Origin: Luteolibacter luteus
GTDB taxonomy: Bacteria; Verrucomicrobiota; Verrucomicrobiia; Verrucomicrobiales; Akkermansiaceae
DNA length: 64,000 bases
Assembly (NCBI RefSeq): GCF_012913485.1
Contig: NZ_CP051774.1
Coordinates: forward strand, 3,658,001-3,722,000
Reading direction: 5' to 3'
In this document: piece by piece, positions 42,601 through 51,578 of the stretch
Position numbering within the stretch: position 1 is the stretch's first letter
Layout: the number at the start of each line of letters is the position of its first letter
The notes under the pieces: model-generated
Databases searched by the model: none
What the model was told of the DNA's origin: nothing
What the model saw: only the letters and a program-made list of their open reading frames with translations
Position numbers and translations under genes: made by a program

Positions 42601-42960
42601 ATGAGTGCTACATTGCTTGATGCCTTTGGCGGCATCGTAACCATTGAGCTGACCGGCCAGCTAGTGCCGGATGAGCTGGCATCGATCCATCAGGAAATGG
42701 GGACGCATCTCCGCAACTGGAGCGGGGGCAAGCTCCTGATCCTCGCGGAAAGGTTCACCGGCTGGAGTGACGACGATGCCTGGAGTGATGTCTCATTCCA
42801 AACGGACCACGATCACTTGATCCAAGGCATGGCCTTGGTCGCGGACGTCCGCTGGGAGCAGTTCGCGCTGCTCTTTACCGCGAAGGGCCTGCGGCCCTTT
42901 CCCATCGAATACTTCGCCACTGGCGACGAGGTCTCCGCCCGTGCCTGGTTGAAATCCTGA
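42601..42960 (+). CDS. SpoIIAA-like / STAS-type small protein
   Basis: A 119-residue soluble protein from ATG 42601; a 22-residue extension in the same frame is not protein-like. It has the SpoIIAA-like fold pattern: a first strand pair (GGIVTIELTGQLVPDEL), helix, LLILAERFTGWSDDDAWSD, then MALVADVRWEQF and the end FFATGDEVSARAWL-like (here EYFATGDEVSARAWLKS). Such proteins bind hydrophobic ligands or act as stress proteins; they lack the phosphorylated Ser of true anti-anti-sigma factors, and none is clear here. It lies between a sulfatase and a predicted porin on the same strand, 19 bases before the latter. Confidence 0.7.
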   Translation: MSATLLDAFGGIVTIELTGQLVPDELASIHQEMGTHLRNWSGGKLLILAERFTGWSDDDAWSDVSFQTDHDHLIQGMALVADVRWEQFALLFTAKGLRPFPIEYFATGDEVSARAWLKS

Positions 42961-42979
42961 CAAGCCTCCATCGACCCCA

Positions 42980-43735
42980 ATGCCTTCCATGAAAAGTTCC
43001 CTGCTGCGCCTCGCCAGCATCTCCATCCTTTCGCCCGTCCTTCACGCCGCCACCATTTCGGACGACTGGGAATTCACCACCGCCCTCTATGCTCCCTTGA
43101 TGGGCTTGGAAGGCGATGTCGGTGTCGCCGGTCTCGCCCCGGCGAAGGTGGACATGTCCTTCAGCGATATCCTCGATGACCTTGATGCCGGCCTGAGCGG
43201 CAGCTTTGAAGCGAGGAAAGGCCCTTGGTCGATCACCGCGGATGCCATCTGGCTGAAGATGTCCGCTTCGCAGCAAGGGCCCGCAAGTTCTTACATCCGG
43301 CTCAGCCAGGATCAGGTCACGGCCTCGCTCTCGGCCGCCTACGAGATCTATGGTAGTGAAAGCAGCTCCCTCGACCTTGCCGCGGGCGTCATGCTGAACA
43401 GCATTGATGCAGATCTGGATCTCTTCACGCCGCGCTTGCCGGTTCAGGCGCGTTCCGGATCGGGTTCGCAGGAGTGGTTGGATCCTTTTCTCGCGTTGCG
43501 TTTCCGTCAGGAGATTGGTGCTTGCTGGACCTTCTTCGCGAATGGTGCCTATGGCGGATTCGAGGTGTCCTCCGACGAATACTGGCAGGCCGTGGTCGGG
43601 CTTGGCTACCGGCTTTCGGAGAGCACCACGCTGGCCCTTGCCTATCGCGTCATCTCGGTGGACTACCACCAGGGCGGCTTCGTCTATGATACCGAAACCA
43701 GCGGTCCGAACATCGGCTTGATCATTCGTTTCTAA
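42980..43735 (+). CDS. Predicted outer-membrane beta-barrel protein
   Basis: A 251-residue exported protein. The signal peptide covers about residues 1-23 (LLRLASISILSPVLHA-A); ATG 42989 is an alternative start. The mature part is a series of amphipathic strands (SWEFTTALYAPLMG, SGSFEARKGPWSITADAIWLKM, SLSAAYEIYG, ALAYRVISVDYHQGGFVYD) and ends in a strand with C-terminal Phe (GPNIGLIIRF), the BAM recognition signal. Size suggests an 8- to 10-stranded barrel, similar to proteins of unknown function annotated as outer membrane protein. Substrate or adhesive role unknown. A minus-strand terminator for the next gene lies just downstream. Confidence 0.75.
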   Translation: MPSMKSSLLRLASISILSPVLHAATISDDWEFTTALYAPLMGLEGDVGVAGLAPAKVDMSFSDILDDLDAGLSGSFEARKGPWSITADAIWLKMSASQQGPASSYIRLSQDQVTASLSAAYEIYGSESSSLDLAAGVMLNSIDADLDLFTPRLPVQARSGSGSQEWLDPFLALRFRQEIGACWTFFANGAYGGFEVSSDEYWQAVVGLGYRLSESTTLALAYRVISVDYHQGGFVYDTETSGPNIGLIIRF

Positions 43736-43737
43736 GC

Positions 43738-43772
43738 CCAAAAGAAAACAGCTGCCGGAATCCCGGCAGCCG
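43738..43772 (-). terminator. Terminator of the GH2 gene
   Basis: Stem GCTGCCGG (43752-43759) with CCGGCAGC (43764-43771), and on the minus strand the sequence after it reads TGTTTTCTTTT. It is 30 bases past the GH2 stop at 43802. Confidence 0.8.
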
Positions 43773-43801
43773 CTCCTTACAATCGTCGTTCGACGGGGAC
43801 C

Positions 43802-46066
43802 TCAGTCCGCCATCAGCGGCGCGTGGATCTTCTTCAGATCCTCCGCGGAGATCTTCATGACCTTCCGGTCATAGGTCATCAGACCATTGATCTCCTCTTC
43901 CACGTCGGTGGTCTGGGTGTAGACGCCGCCCGCCACGCCCTTCGCCTTCAGCTCGGCGAGGATGCGGATCGATTTCTCATAGCGCTCGCGGTATTCCTCG
44001 ATGCTCTTCGGCAGGCCGCCGTAGCCCCAGTTTTCCTTTGAGACATTCCAGAGGTGATCCTTCACCGGCCAGCCGTGGCCGCCGAATTCGCCCACCACTT
44101 TCACGAAATCCTTGTAGCGTGGATCTTCTGTCGGATAGCCCGGGTCGGGATAGTGGTGAAGGTCTGCCACATGGCCCACCGGCCAGAAATTGCCACCGCT
44201 GGCAATGTTCACGGTGCGGGTCGGATCGCGCTTCACGGTCCACTCGCCGACTTCCATCGTGCGATGCTGGCCCCATGCTTCGTTGAAGGGAGTCCACACC
44301 ACGATGCTCGGGAAATTGCCGAGATGCGTGATCATCTGGTCCAGCTCGCTGAGCCACTGCTTGTGATCCGCATCGGACCACTGGGCATCCTTCGGATTCA
44401 GGTCGAATTTGGTCCACGGCGGGCTCGCGCCACCGCTCACCTGATCCTGCCAGACGAGCATGCCGATCTTGTCGCAGTGGTAGTAGTAGCGGCTAGGCTC
44501 CACCTTGATGTGCTTGCGGATCATGTTGAAGCCCGCGTCCTTGAGCCACTGGATTTCGAAGGCCATCGCGGTATCGGATGGCGGGGCAAGCACGCCGTCC
44601 GGCCACCAGCCTTGGTCCAAGGGACCCCAGTGGAAGATCGGCTTGTCGTTCAGCATGAAGCGCAGGTTGCCGTCCTTGTCGCGCTCCTGGCCGACCTTGC
44701 GGATGCCGGTGTAGGAAGTGACCTCATCGGCCCCGATGCTTACCTTGATCTGATAGAGATGCGGGCTGGCGGGTGACCACAGCTTGGCATCCGGCACTTT
44801 CAGCACCAGCGGGCTGCCCTTGGCCTCGGCCACCACCTTGCCGTCATCCAGTGCCTGGGCCTTGAGGTCCACGTCGGAATAATCGTTGCCCTTGAGCGTC
44901 GGCTTGATGGTGATTTCGCCGGTCTTGATGTCGGTGGTGATCGCCAACGCTTCGATGCGTTGCTCGGGGACTTCCTCCAGCCAGACGGTCTGCCAGATGC
45001 CGGAGTTCCGCGTGTAGAAGATGCCGCCCGGATTCAGCACTTGCTTGCCGCGCAGCTGGGAGCCGCCGGTGGAGTCCTCCACGCGGACGGTGATCACGTT
45101 GCCGCTATCCTTCAGCGTGTCGGTGATATCATAGCTGAATGGCAGGTTGCCGCCGATGTGCGTGCCAAGCTCCTGCTCGTTGCACCACACCGTGGTCTTG
45201 TAGTCCACTGCTTCGAAGCGGATGAAGACCCGCTTGCCCTCGCTGGCCTTCGCTTCGATGGGGCGGCGATACCACAGCGCCTCATAGGGTTGCAGCATGC
45301 GCTGCACGCCGGAGAGTTTCGATTCGATGGGGAAGGGGACGAGGATCTTACCCAGCCAGTTTGCAGGCGTCTTCGCGTCCAGCGTGGTGATCGTGTAATC
45401 CCACTTGCCGTTGAGATTCGTCCACTCCTTGCGCTGGAGCTGCGGGCGGGGGTACTCGCGCCACGCGTTCTGCTCGGTCACCTTTTCACCCCATGGGGTG
45501 ATCAAGGCGGAGCGCACCGCGCCATCGCTTCCGATCAGCGTGCGGACGTCCGGCAGGGAATTCGCATTGATCACATGCACGTCGATATATTGGCCGCCCA
45601 CGCCCTGATGGCAATGCACCGAAAGCAGGTTCGATCCGGCTTTGAGCGCGGAACTCTGCGCTGGATCGAGCGGGACGATCTCGTAGTTGGTCGAGTAGTT
45701 CGCGAAACGGCGGACTTCCTTTCCGTTCAGGTAGACCTCCGCGTCGTCATCGTGGTGGATGAAAAGCGCGGGCTTGGCCGGCACTTCCTTCAGCTCGAAT
45801 TCGCGGCGCAGCCAGATGTCGTCGCTCGTCCACTCGGTGTTCACCACGCCACCGGGTGCGCGCTTCTGGCCTTCCTTGCCGCCGAAGCCACCGGGACCGG
45901 ATTTCCAGGCGGAGTCGTCAAAGCCGGGGGCTTCCCAGCCGTCGGCCGGCTTGTCGGTGGTGTATTTCCAGACGGCGGGCTGCTGGCCTTTGGCCAGACA
46001 GGGCAGCAGGGCTGCCGCCACCGCCAGTGAAGGCGCGAGCCATCGGAGTCGTATGGGGTTCTTCAT
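43802..46066 (-). CDS. Glycoside hydrolase family 2 enzyme (beta-galactosidase-like), exported
   Basis: A 754-residue enzyme from ATG 46066 with a signal peptide over residues 1-25 (LAPSLAVAAALLPCLAKG). Residues about 26-150 form an N-terminal jelly-roll (VWKYTTDKPADGWEAPGFDDSAWK, DAEVYLNGKEV), followed by GH2 sugar-binding, immunoglobulin-like and TIM-barrel domains. The acid/base Glu596 is in FNEAWGQH and the nucleophile Glu660 in VVGEFGGHG. It hydrolyses a beta-linked sugar (galactose, glucuronate or mannose are all possible) from polysaccharides in the periplasm. It is a single-gene unit divergent from the modular sugar dehydrogenase. Both catalytic residues are present, so activity is expected. 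Confidence 0.92.
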   Translation of the reverse strand: MKNPIRLRWLAPSLAVAAALLPCLAKGQQPAVWKYTTDKPADGWEAPGFDDSAWKSGPGGFGGKEGQKRAPGGVVNTEWTSDDIWLRREFELKEVPAKPALFIHHDDDAEVYLNGKEVRRFANYSTNYEIVPLDPAQSSALKAGSNLLSVHCHQGVGGQYIDVHVINANSLPDVRTLIGSDGAVRSALITPWGEKVTEQNAWREYPRPQLQRKEWTNLNGKWDYTITTLDAKTPANWLGKILVPFPIESKLSGVQRMLQPYEALWYRRPIEAKASEGKRVFIRFEAVDYKTTVWCNEQELGTHIGGNLPFSYDITDTLKDSGNVITVRVEDSTGGSQLRGKQVLNPGGIFYTRNSGIWQTVWLEEVPEQRIEALAITTDIKTGEITIKPTLKGNDYSDVDLKAQALDDGKVVAEAKGSPLVLKVPDAKLWSPASPHLYQIKVSIGADEVTSYTGIRKVGQERDKDGNLRFMLNDKPIFHWGPLDQGWWPDGVLAPPSDTAMAFEIQWLKDAGFNMIRKHIKVEPSRYYYHCDKIGMLVWQDQVSGGASPPWTKFDLNPKDAQWSDADHKQWLSELDQMITHLGNFPSIVVWTPFNEAWGQHRTMEVGEWTVKRDPTRTVNIASGGNFWPVGHVADLHHYPDPGYPTEDPRYKDFVKVVGEFGGHGWPVKDHLWNVSKENWGYGGLPKSIEEYRERYEKSIRILAELKAKGVAGGVYTQTTDVEEEINGLMTYDRKVMKISAEDLKKIHAPLMAD

Positions 46067-46265
46067 AAAAGGGTTCAAAAGTTGCTAGGTGATACGGGTT
46101 TTACAGGTCAATCTTCCAGAAAATGCGGAATCCTCAATCGCTTGCGGCAAAAGGGCCGACTTGCAAGCCGGAAGCACCTTTCCCGGGCTGCCTTGTGTCC
46201 CCGATATGGGTACGCCGCCCTCTGAAAGGGCATTCCGGGCGGGGGCGTTCCGATCATAACGTTCC

Positions 46266-48917
46266 ATGAAGACCCCGTCCGCCTTGTTTTCCCTCCTGCT
46301 CCTGACCCAGCCGCACGCGCTTTCCGCCGATGGGCCGGTCCCTCCGGACTACCGCTTCAAGGTGGAGTCCCTGCTCGAAGGCATGCCGCAGCCGATGCAG
46401 ATGCAATTCGCGCCGGATGGCCGCCTTTTCTTCAATGAGATCGCGGGGGTGGTGAAGATCTTCGACCCGAAGGACCGCTCCGTGAAGGAAGTGGGCAAGC
46501 TGGAGGTGACGAACGCGATGGAGAACGGCCTGCTGGGCATGGCTCTGGATCCCGGCTTTGCGGAGAATCACTGGATTTACCTGCTGCACTCCGCGCCTGA
46601 CTTCGATGGCCAGACGCTCAGCCGCTTCGAGGTGAAGGACGACAAGCTCGACAAGGATAGCCGCAAGGACCTCTTGAAAATCCCGGAGCAGCGGAAGGAG
46701 TGCTGCCACCATGCCGGGGCCTTGCGCTTCGGCCCGGACGGAATGCTCTACATTTCGACCGGCGATAATACGAATCCCTTCCAGTCCGACGGTTTCTCGC
46801 CGCTCGACGAGCGTGACGGTCGCAATCCGTGGGACGCCCAGAAGTCCGCGGGAAATACCAATGACCTGCGGGGCAAGATCCTCCGCATCCGTCCGAAGGC
46901 CGATGGCAGCTATGAGATTCCGGAGGGTAACCTTTTCCGGAAAGGCACGCCGGACACGCGCCCGGAGATCTACGCGATGGGCTTTCGTAATCCGTGGCGC
47001 TTCAGCATCGATCCCGCGGATGGAGCGCTTTATGTCGGCGACGTGGGTCCGGATTCCGGCGAGACCCGGGAGGACCGCGGACCAAACGGTTTCGACACGC
47101 TGAACCGCATCACCAAGCCGGGGAACTACGGTTGGCCCTATTCGCGCGGCAAGGAGCTATACAACGATTTCGATTTCACCGCGAACAAGGCGGGCAAGGC
47201 CTTCGACATGAAAGGGCCGACCAATGACAGCCCGAACAACACCGGCATGAAGAAGCTGCCAGCGGTCCAGTCGCCTCTGGTCTGGTATCCCGGACGCCCC
47301 ACGCCGGACTTCCCGCTGATCGGTGGCGGCGGCCGCACCGCCTGCGGAGGTCCTGCCTTCCATTACGATCCGAAGTTCCGGCAAAGCGGCGGTTTCCCGG
47401 AGTACTATGACCGTAGTATCATTTTCTACGATTGGCAGCGTCCTTTCATTGTCTGGCTGCGCATGGACGCGAGGGGCAACCTTGAGAAGATGGAGCCCTT
47501 CACCAACGCGGTGCGGCTCGCCCAGGGTGCGGATGACGACAGCGGCCGCTTCCAGATCAAGCGCCCGGTGGACATGTGCTTCGGGAAGGATGGCGCTCTC
47601 TACGTGATGGACTACGGCGAGACCTGGGGCGCGAACAAGGATGCCCGCCTGGTCCGTATCTCATTCCAATGGGGAAACCTGGCTCCGGTCGCGAAGATCG
47701 AGGCGAACAACACGCGCGGTCCGGAGCCTCTGGCGGTCTCCCTTTCCGCGGAAGGCTCAAAAGACTATGAAGGCGATACCTTGGCCTACGAATGGCGCTT
47801 GCAGCCTGGGGACAAGGTGATCGGGAAAGCGAAAGAGGCGAAGGTGACGCTCTCCACGGCAGGGAATTACACCGCCGAGCTCACCGTGAAGGACACGAAG
47901 GGTGGTACGGCGAAATCAAGCGTGAACCTGGTCGTGGGGAATCACGCGCCGGAAGTCCACATCGTGGCTCCTGCCGATGGCACCTTCGTGACACCCGGTC
48001 AGAAGCTCCGTTACGAGATCGAGGTCAAGGATGTGGAGGATGGCAGCAGCAAGGACAAGCCGGATGAGATCGGTTACCGGACCTTGGTCAATGCCTCTTG
48101 GGAAGCGGGGGACGATGCGAGCGGCGTGGAAAGCGGGCTTGCGCTGATGAAGCAGAATGACTGCTTCAATTGTCACTCCGTGGACCAGAAGCTGGTGGGA
48201 CCACCGCTGTTGGACATCGCAAACCGCTATCGTGGCAAGTCGGAGGCGATTGCTCCCGCTGCCGAGCGGGTCCTCAAGGGGTCGTCCGGAGTCTGGGGAG
48301 AGGTCGGCATGTTGCCTCACCCGCAGATCAATCCCGACGAGGCGAACCTGATGGTGCGCTGGATCTTCTCCTTGGAGCCGGGCAAGGCCGCTCCGGCGGT
48401 GAACCGCGGTCTCACGGGCGAACTCACCGTTCCGAACGAACGCAGATTGAGAGGCGGCCAGCTTGAGGCCTCCTATACTGATGCCGGAAAGGGCACGGTC
48501 GGCTCGCTTGGCAGCAGCGCCAGCATCCGGCTCCTGCCGCGGCTTCTCCAGGCGGAGAGCGGCAAGGTCCAAGGAGCAAAAGTCCTGAGCGGCTCGGGAG
48601 CGCAGGGGCAATTCATCGGCTCCATCGATCACGGGCATCGCCTCGATCTGGGGAAATTGCAGCTGGACGACAGCGTGAGCCTGACCGCCCGCGTTTCCAG
48701 CGGTGGTCAGGGCGGGGTGATCGAGTTCCGCGACGGTTCGGCCTCCGGTCGCTTGGTCGCGAAGCTGGAAGTGAAGTCAACCGGTGCCTGGGACAAGTGG
48801 GAGGAAGTCACTGCGCCCTTGGAGGTTAAAGGGCCTGTGGATCTCGTCGCGGTCTTCGTGAATCCCGGGAAAGGCGGCATCATGAATCTCGACTGGGTAC
48901 GCTTTAACGAGAAGTAA
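46266..48917 (+). CDS. Modular PQQ-type sugar dehydrogenase with PKD, cytochrome c and CBM6-like domains
   Basis: An 883-residue exported protein. Signal peptide about 1-20 (LFSLLLLTQPHALS). Residues about 28-470 are a soluble glucose/sorbosone dehydrogenase propeller (MQFAPDGRLFFNEIAGVVKIF, GLLGMALDPGFAENHWIYL, GFRNPWRFSID, KPGNYGWPYSRG). A PKD-like domain follows at about 478-560 (GSKDYEGDTLAYEWRL). A class I cytochrome c domain at about 620-705 has Cys633-Phe-Asn-Cys636-His637 and a later MLPHP methionine ligand candidate. The C-terminus (about 755-883) is a CBM6/36-like sandwich (LLQAESGKVQG, VDLVAVFVNPGKGG, NLDWVRF). It would oxidise a sugar held at the cell surface and pass electrons to haem. 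This arrangement is frequent in Planctomycetes and Verrucomicrobia. Confidence 0.9.
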   Translation: MKTPSALFSLLLLTQPHALSADGPVPPDYRFKVESLLEGMPQPMQMQFAPDGRLFFNEIAGVVKIFDPKDRSVKEVGKLEVTNAMENGLLGMALDPGFAENHWIYLLHSAPDFDGQTLSRFEVKDDKLDKDSRKDLLKIPEQRKECCHHAGALRFGPDGMLYISTGDNTNPFQSDGFSPLDERDGRNPWDAQKSAGNTNDLRGKILRIRPKADGSYEIPEGNLFRKGTPDTRPEIYAMGFRNPWRFSIDPADGALYVGDVGPDSGETREDRGPNGFDTLNRITKPGNYGWPYSRGKELYNDFDFTANKAGKAFDMKGPTNDSPNNTGMKKLPAVQSPLVWYPGRPTPDFPLIGGGGRTACGGPAFHYDPKFRQSGGFPEYYDRSIIFYDWQRPFIVWLRMDARGNLEKMEPFTNAVRLAQGADDDSGRFQIKRPVDMCFGKDGALYVMDYGETWGANKDARLVRISFQWGNLAPVAKIEANNTRGPEPLAVSLSAEGSKDYEGDTLAYEWRLQPGDKVIGKAKEAKVTLSTAGNYTAELTVKDTKGGTAKSSVNLVVGNHAPEVHIVAPADGTFVTPGQKLRYEIEVKDVEDGSSKDKPDEIGYRTLVNASWEAGDDASGVESGLALMKQNDCFNCHSVDQKLVGPPLLDIANRYRGKSEAIAPAAERVLKGSSGVWGEVGMLPHPQINPDEANLMVRWIFSLEPGKAAPAVNRGLTGELTVPNERRLRGGQLEASYTDAGKGTVGSLGSSASIRLLPRLLQAESGKVQGAKVLSGSGAQGQFIGSIDHGHRLDLGKLQLDDSVSLTARVSSGGQGGVIEFRDGSASGRLVAKLEVKSTGAWDKWEEVTAPLEVKGPVDLVAVFVNPGKGGIMNLDWVRFNEK

Positions 48918-48986
48918 ACCGGACGGGACGGCGCGGGCTGGAGGATTTGACCTTTTCCCTCCCGCCCGCTTTCTTGGAGGCAGCCC

Positions 48987-50330
48987 ATGAGATCCCTCGC
49001 GCTCTTGCCCCTGTCCTTCACGGCGGTCGCCCTCGCGGAGCCGAAGCTCGACTTCGCCTACGGCATCCTGGCGGAGCAGCGGGGTGACCAAGCGGCTGCC
49101 GCGGCAGCGATCGAAAAAGCCCGCGTGGCGGATCCCTCGGCCTTCCCGCTGGTCGCCCGTGTCGCCGGATACAAGCAGCGGCAGGGAGACATCGAGGGCG
49201 CATCCACCTTGTACCGGGAATTTGCGAAGGGGCACCCGGAGCGGCTGGATGCGCAGCTGGACTATGCCGACTTTCTGCGGAGTTCTACCCCGGACGATGA
49301 CTTCGCGACCAAGATGGCGAGGGACACCCTGGAAGCGGCGCGGAAGCAGTTTCCCGATAATCTCGCCATCGAGCGCCGGCTGTTCCGGATCTACGAAGGG
49401 CTAGAACAGCGGGATCGCTCCAGAGCGATCTTCGAGGCCCTTGCGAGACCCCATGCCACCCCGAGCGACACCCTTGCCGCGCTGGAGATGGCCCGGACGC
49501 TTTTCTCGAAGGATGATGAGAGTGCGCGCGCCCAGCTCGATGAGATGCTGAAAGCTGCCTGCCAGCAGAGTCCGAAGAATGCGGTTCTGGCCCGCGCGGC
49601 GAGCGAGCATTTCCGGACCACCGGGCGTGTGGCGGAAGCCGCGGAGATCCTCGCCGGACATGTGGCGGCGGCTCCTTCCTCGCTTGAGCTGCGGACCCGG
49701 CTCGGCATCCTCCAGCTCGCCGCGGAGAAACCGGCGGAGGGCGAAAAGACCCTGCTCGCCGTGCTTGAAATCGATCCTCGTCAAGCACTTGCCCATCAGA
49801 CGCTTGCCAAGCTCTACCGGAAGCAAGGGCGCATCCCGGAAGCACTCCCGCACGCGTCCGAAGCGCTCAAGATCCGGGGTGGCGATCCCTCCGAGTTCCT
49901 GCAGTTGGCCGACGAATTCCTGGCAGCGGACCAGCCGCGGGAAGCCCGCCTGCTGCTGGAGAAGGCAGTTTTCTTCAACCAATCCGACGCCTCTTTGGCC
50001 GTGAAGCTTGCGGTCGCGTCGCGTCGCGATCCCGAAACGCGGGAACGGGCGTCGCTCCTTTTCCGGCAGGCGGAGAATCTCTCCGGGCAAGATGGCCCGG
50101 CGGGCGATCCCGTCTTCCTCCAAGAGTTTTCCGAGATCCTCCTGCAGGACGGCCAGACGAAGGCTGCGGAAGAGCGCCTGCGTGCCGCGATCCGTGCTTT
50201 CCCGGCCGAGCAGCGGAAGGAAACCGCGGCTGCCATGCGGCGCCTCGCAGGCATCTGGCAGAAGGAAAATCGGAACGCGGAAGCGGCTAACTCATTGCTG
50301 CAGCGGGCGGATTCTCTTGATCCTCGTTAG
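48987..50330 (+). CDS. Tetratricopeptide-repeat protein, exported
   Basis: A 447-residue protein with a short signal peptide (residues 1-17, LALLPLSFTAVALA-E) and at least eight TPR-like helical pairs (KLDFAYGILAEQRGDQAAAAAAIEKA, HPERLDAQLDYADFL, ALAHQTLAKLYRKQGRIPEALPHASEAL, EFLAADQPREARLLLEKAVF, and others). TPR arrays mediate protein contacts, here in the periplasm. Unlike most starts in this window, ATG 48987 has a clear GGAGG six bases upstream. It follows the sugar dehydrogenase by 69 bases. Partner unknown. Confidence 0.8.
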   Translation: MRSLALLPLSFTAVALAEPKLDFAYGILAEQRGDQAAAAAAIEKARVADPSAFPLVARVAGYKQRQGDIEGASTLYREFAKGHPERLDAQLDYADFLRSSTPDDDFATKMARDTLEAARKQFPDNLAIERRLFRIYEGLEQRDRSRAIFEALARPHATPSDTLAALEMARTLFSKDDESARAQLDEMLKAACQQSPKNAVLARAASEHFRTTGRVAEAAEILAGHVAAAPSSLELRTRLGILQLAAEKPAEGEKTLLAVLEIDPRQALAHQTLAKLYRKQGRIPEALPHASEALKIRGGDPSEFLQLADEFLAADQPREARLLLEKAVFFNQSDASLAVKLAVASRRDPETRERASLLFRQAENLSGQDGPAGDPVFLQEFSEILLQDGQTKAAEERLRAAIRAFPAEQRKETAAAMRRLAGIWQKENRNAEAANSLLQRADSLDPR

Positions 50331-50389
50331 AAGTTAAGGGGTTGCAGGTTGCGGGGACTCGGGGTATAGAGCGCCGCCAGCCAGTCCCC

Positions 50390-51043
50390 ATGAATTCGTC
50401 GTCGTCCCTTTTGAGCATCCTCGCCAGCGTGCTCGCACTCGTTCTCGCAAGTTGTGCTAACAAGCCTGCCACCGGTGCCGACGGGAAGCCGATCGACTCG
50501 GCAGGCAAGCCGGTGAATCCTTTTCCACCTGGCACTTACGATCATTTCAAGGCGGAGCCGGACTACCCCAAGACCATGAAGGTCTGGAAGAACGAGGAGC
50601 TGCTCTCTACCACGAACGACTCCAACTCGCGGATCGTCATTTCCCTGCCGATCCAGCGTGGTTTCCTCATGCGCGGCGAAGAGGTGGTGATCGACTACCC
50701 GGTTTCCAGTGGCGTGCCTTCCCGTCCGACACCTCCGGGCAACTACAAGATCCTCGAGAAGATCGTCGACAAGTCCTCCAACAGCTACGGCCGTGTCTTT
50801 GACGCCGAGGGCAATCAGGTCGATGGGGAAACGCCCAAGGACGTGCCGGAAGGCGGCAAGTTCGTGGGTGCTTCGATGAACTACTGGATGCGTCTTACCT
50901 GGGACGGTGTCGGCCACCACATTGGCCCCATCCCACGTTCTCGCCGCGCGGCCTCGCACGCCTGCATCCGCGGCCCGAGCGCCGTGATGCCCACCGTTTA
51001 CGGCAAGGTGAAGGTTGGCACTCCGGTTTCCGTGGAAGAGTAA
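50390..51043 (+). CDS. L,D-transpeptidase (YkuD) lipoprotein
   Basis: A 217-residue protein from ATG 50390 with a lipoprotein signal (LASVLALVLASC, Cys22). The YkuD domain covers about residues 70-210. IVISLPIQRGFLMRGEEVVIDYPVSSG is the opening strand set, and the catalytic block reads SHACIR (residues 189-194) with His190, Cys192 and Arg194 in place; the usual Gly before Cys is Ala191. GHHIGPIPRSRRAA supplies the upstream His. It probably forms 3-3 cross-links in peptidoglycan or attaches proteins to it from the periplasmic side of a membrane. A symmetrical terminator follows at 51074. Confidence 0.88.
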   Translation: MNSSSSLLSILASVLALVLASCANKPATGADGKPIDSAGKPVNPFPPGTYDHFKAEPDYPKTMKVWKNEELLSTTNDSNSRIVISLPIQRGFLMRGEEVVIDYPVSSGVPSRPTPPGNYKILEKIVDKSSNSYGRVFDAEGNQVDGETPKDVPEGGKFVGASMNYWMRLTWDGVGHHIGPIPRSRRAASHACIRGPSAVMPTVYGKVKVGTPVSVEE

Positions 51044-51073
51044 GCGCCCAGCTTTCCAAAGATCACTTCACGA

Positions 51074-51108
51074 AAAAGCCCCGTCCGCAGTTCGCGGACG
51101 GGGCTTTT
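51074..51108. terminator. Bidirectional rho-independent terminator
   Basis: A perfect 15-bp stem (51074-51088 with 51094-51108) with a 5-base loop and A/T runs on both sides, between the convergent L,D-transpeptidase and cytochrome-like genes; serves both. Confidence 0.9.
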
Positions 51109-51123
51109 CCTTGAAAAGGGGAC

Positions 51124-51543
51124 TTATTCCTCTTCCTCGATGAACTTGTCGTGGCCGTCCTTCTTCTCGCCCTTCAGCGTGTCGACGAGCTTGGCCACGG
51201 CGTCGAGATCCTTGGCGACGAAGGCGGACTCCACTTCACAGAGGGAGACGAAGAGCTTGCCCATCTGCAGGCGGTAGGCGGCGAGGGCCTTGTCCTTCGC
51301 TTCTCCGGCCGGCATCTTCTCGAGCATCGCCGGGGTCAGCGGAATCGCCTTGAGCACGGTCGACTGGGCTTCGCGGGCAGCGGCGGCACCCTTGGCTGCG
51401 TCGGTCTCGCGGCGGAAGGACTTGTAAGCCTCATCCAGCTTCTCCATCTCCTTGGCGAGCGGCGTGTCGTCATCGGCACGGACCGGCAGCGGCATCACCA
51501 GCGTGGCCGCGAGGAGGAATGCAGGGAAAATCAGTTTCTTCAT
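51124..51543 (-). CDS. Cytochrome b562-like exported protein
   Basis: About 139 residues from ATG 51543 (MKKLIFPAFLLAATL), with a signal peptide ending VRA before DDDTPL. The mature 120 residues form four predicted helices in the pattern of cytochrome b562: an N-terminal helix with Met (LAKEMEKLDEAYKSF), a second with TPAMLEKMPA, a third with RLQMGKLFVSLCEVESAF, and a last with DAVAKLVDTLKGEKKDGHDKF. The Met and His positions match the axial haem ligands Met7 and His102 of b562. No CxxCH is present, so haem would be bound non-covalently. Homology is inferred from pattern; DUF-type b562 relatives without haem exist. Converges on the L,D-transpeptidase. Confidence 0.6.
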   Translation of the reverse strand: MKKLIFPAFLLAATLVMPLPVRADDDTPLAKEMEKLDEAYKSFRRETDAAKGAAAAREAQSTVLKAIPLTPAMLEKMPAGEAKDKALAAYRLQMGKLFVSLCEVESAFVAKDLDAVAKLVDTLKGEKKDGHDKFIEEEE

Positions 51544-51578
51544 ACGCACGCGCATACAGCGTTCCACATGCCGTACTG

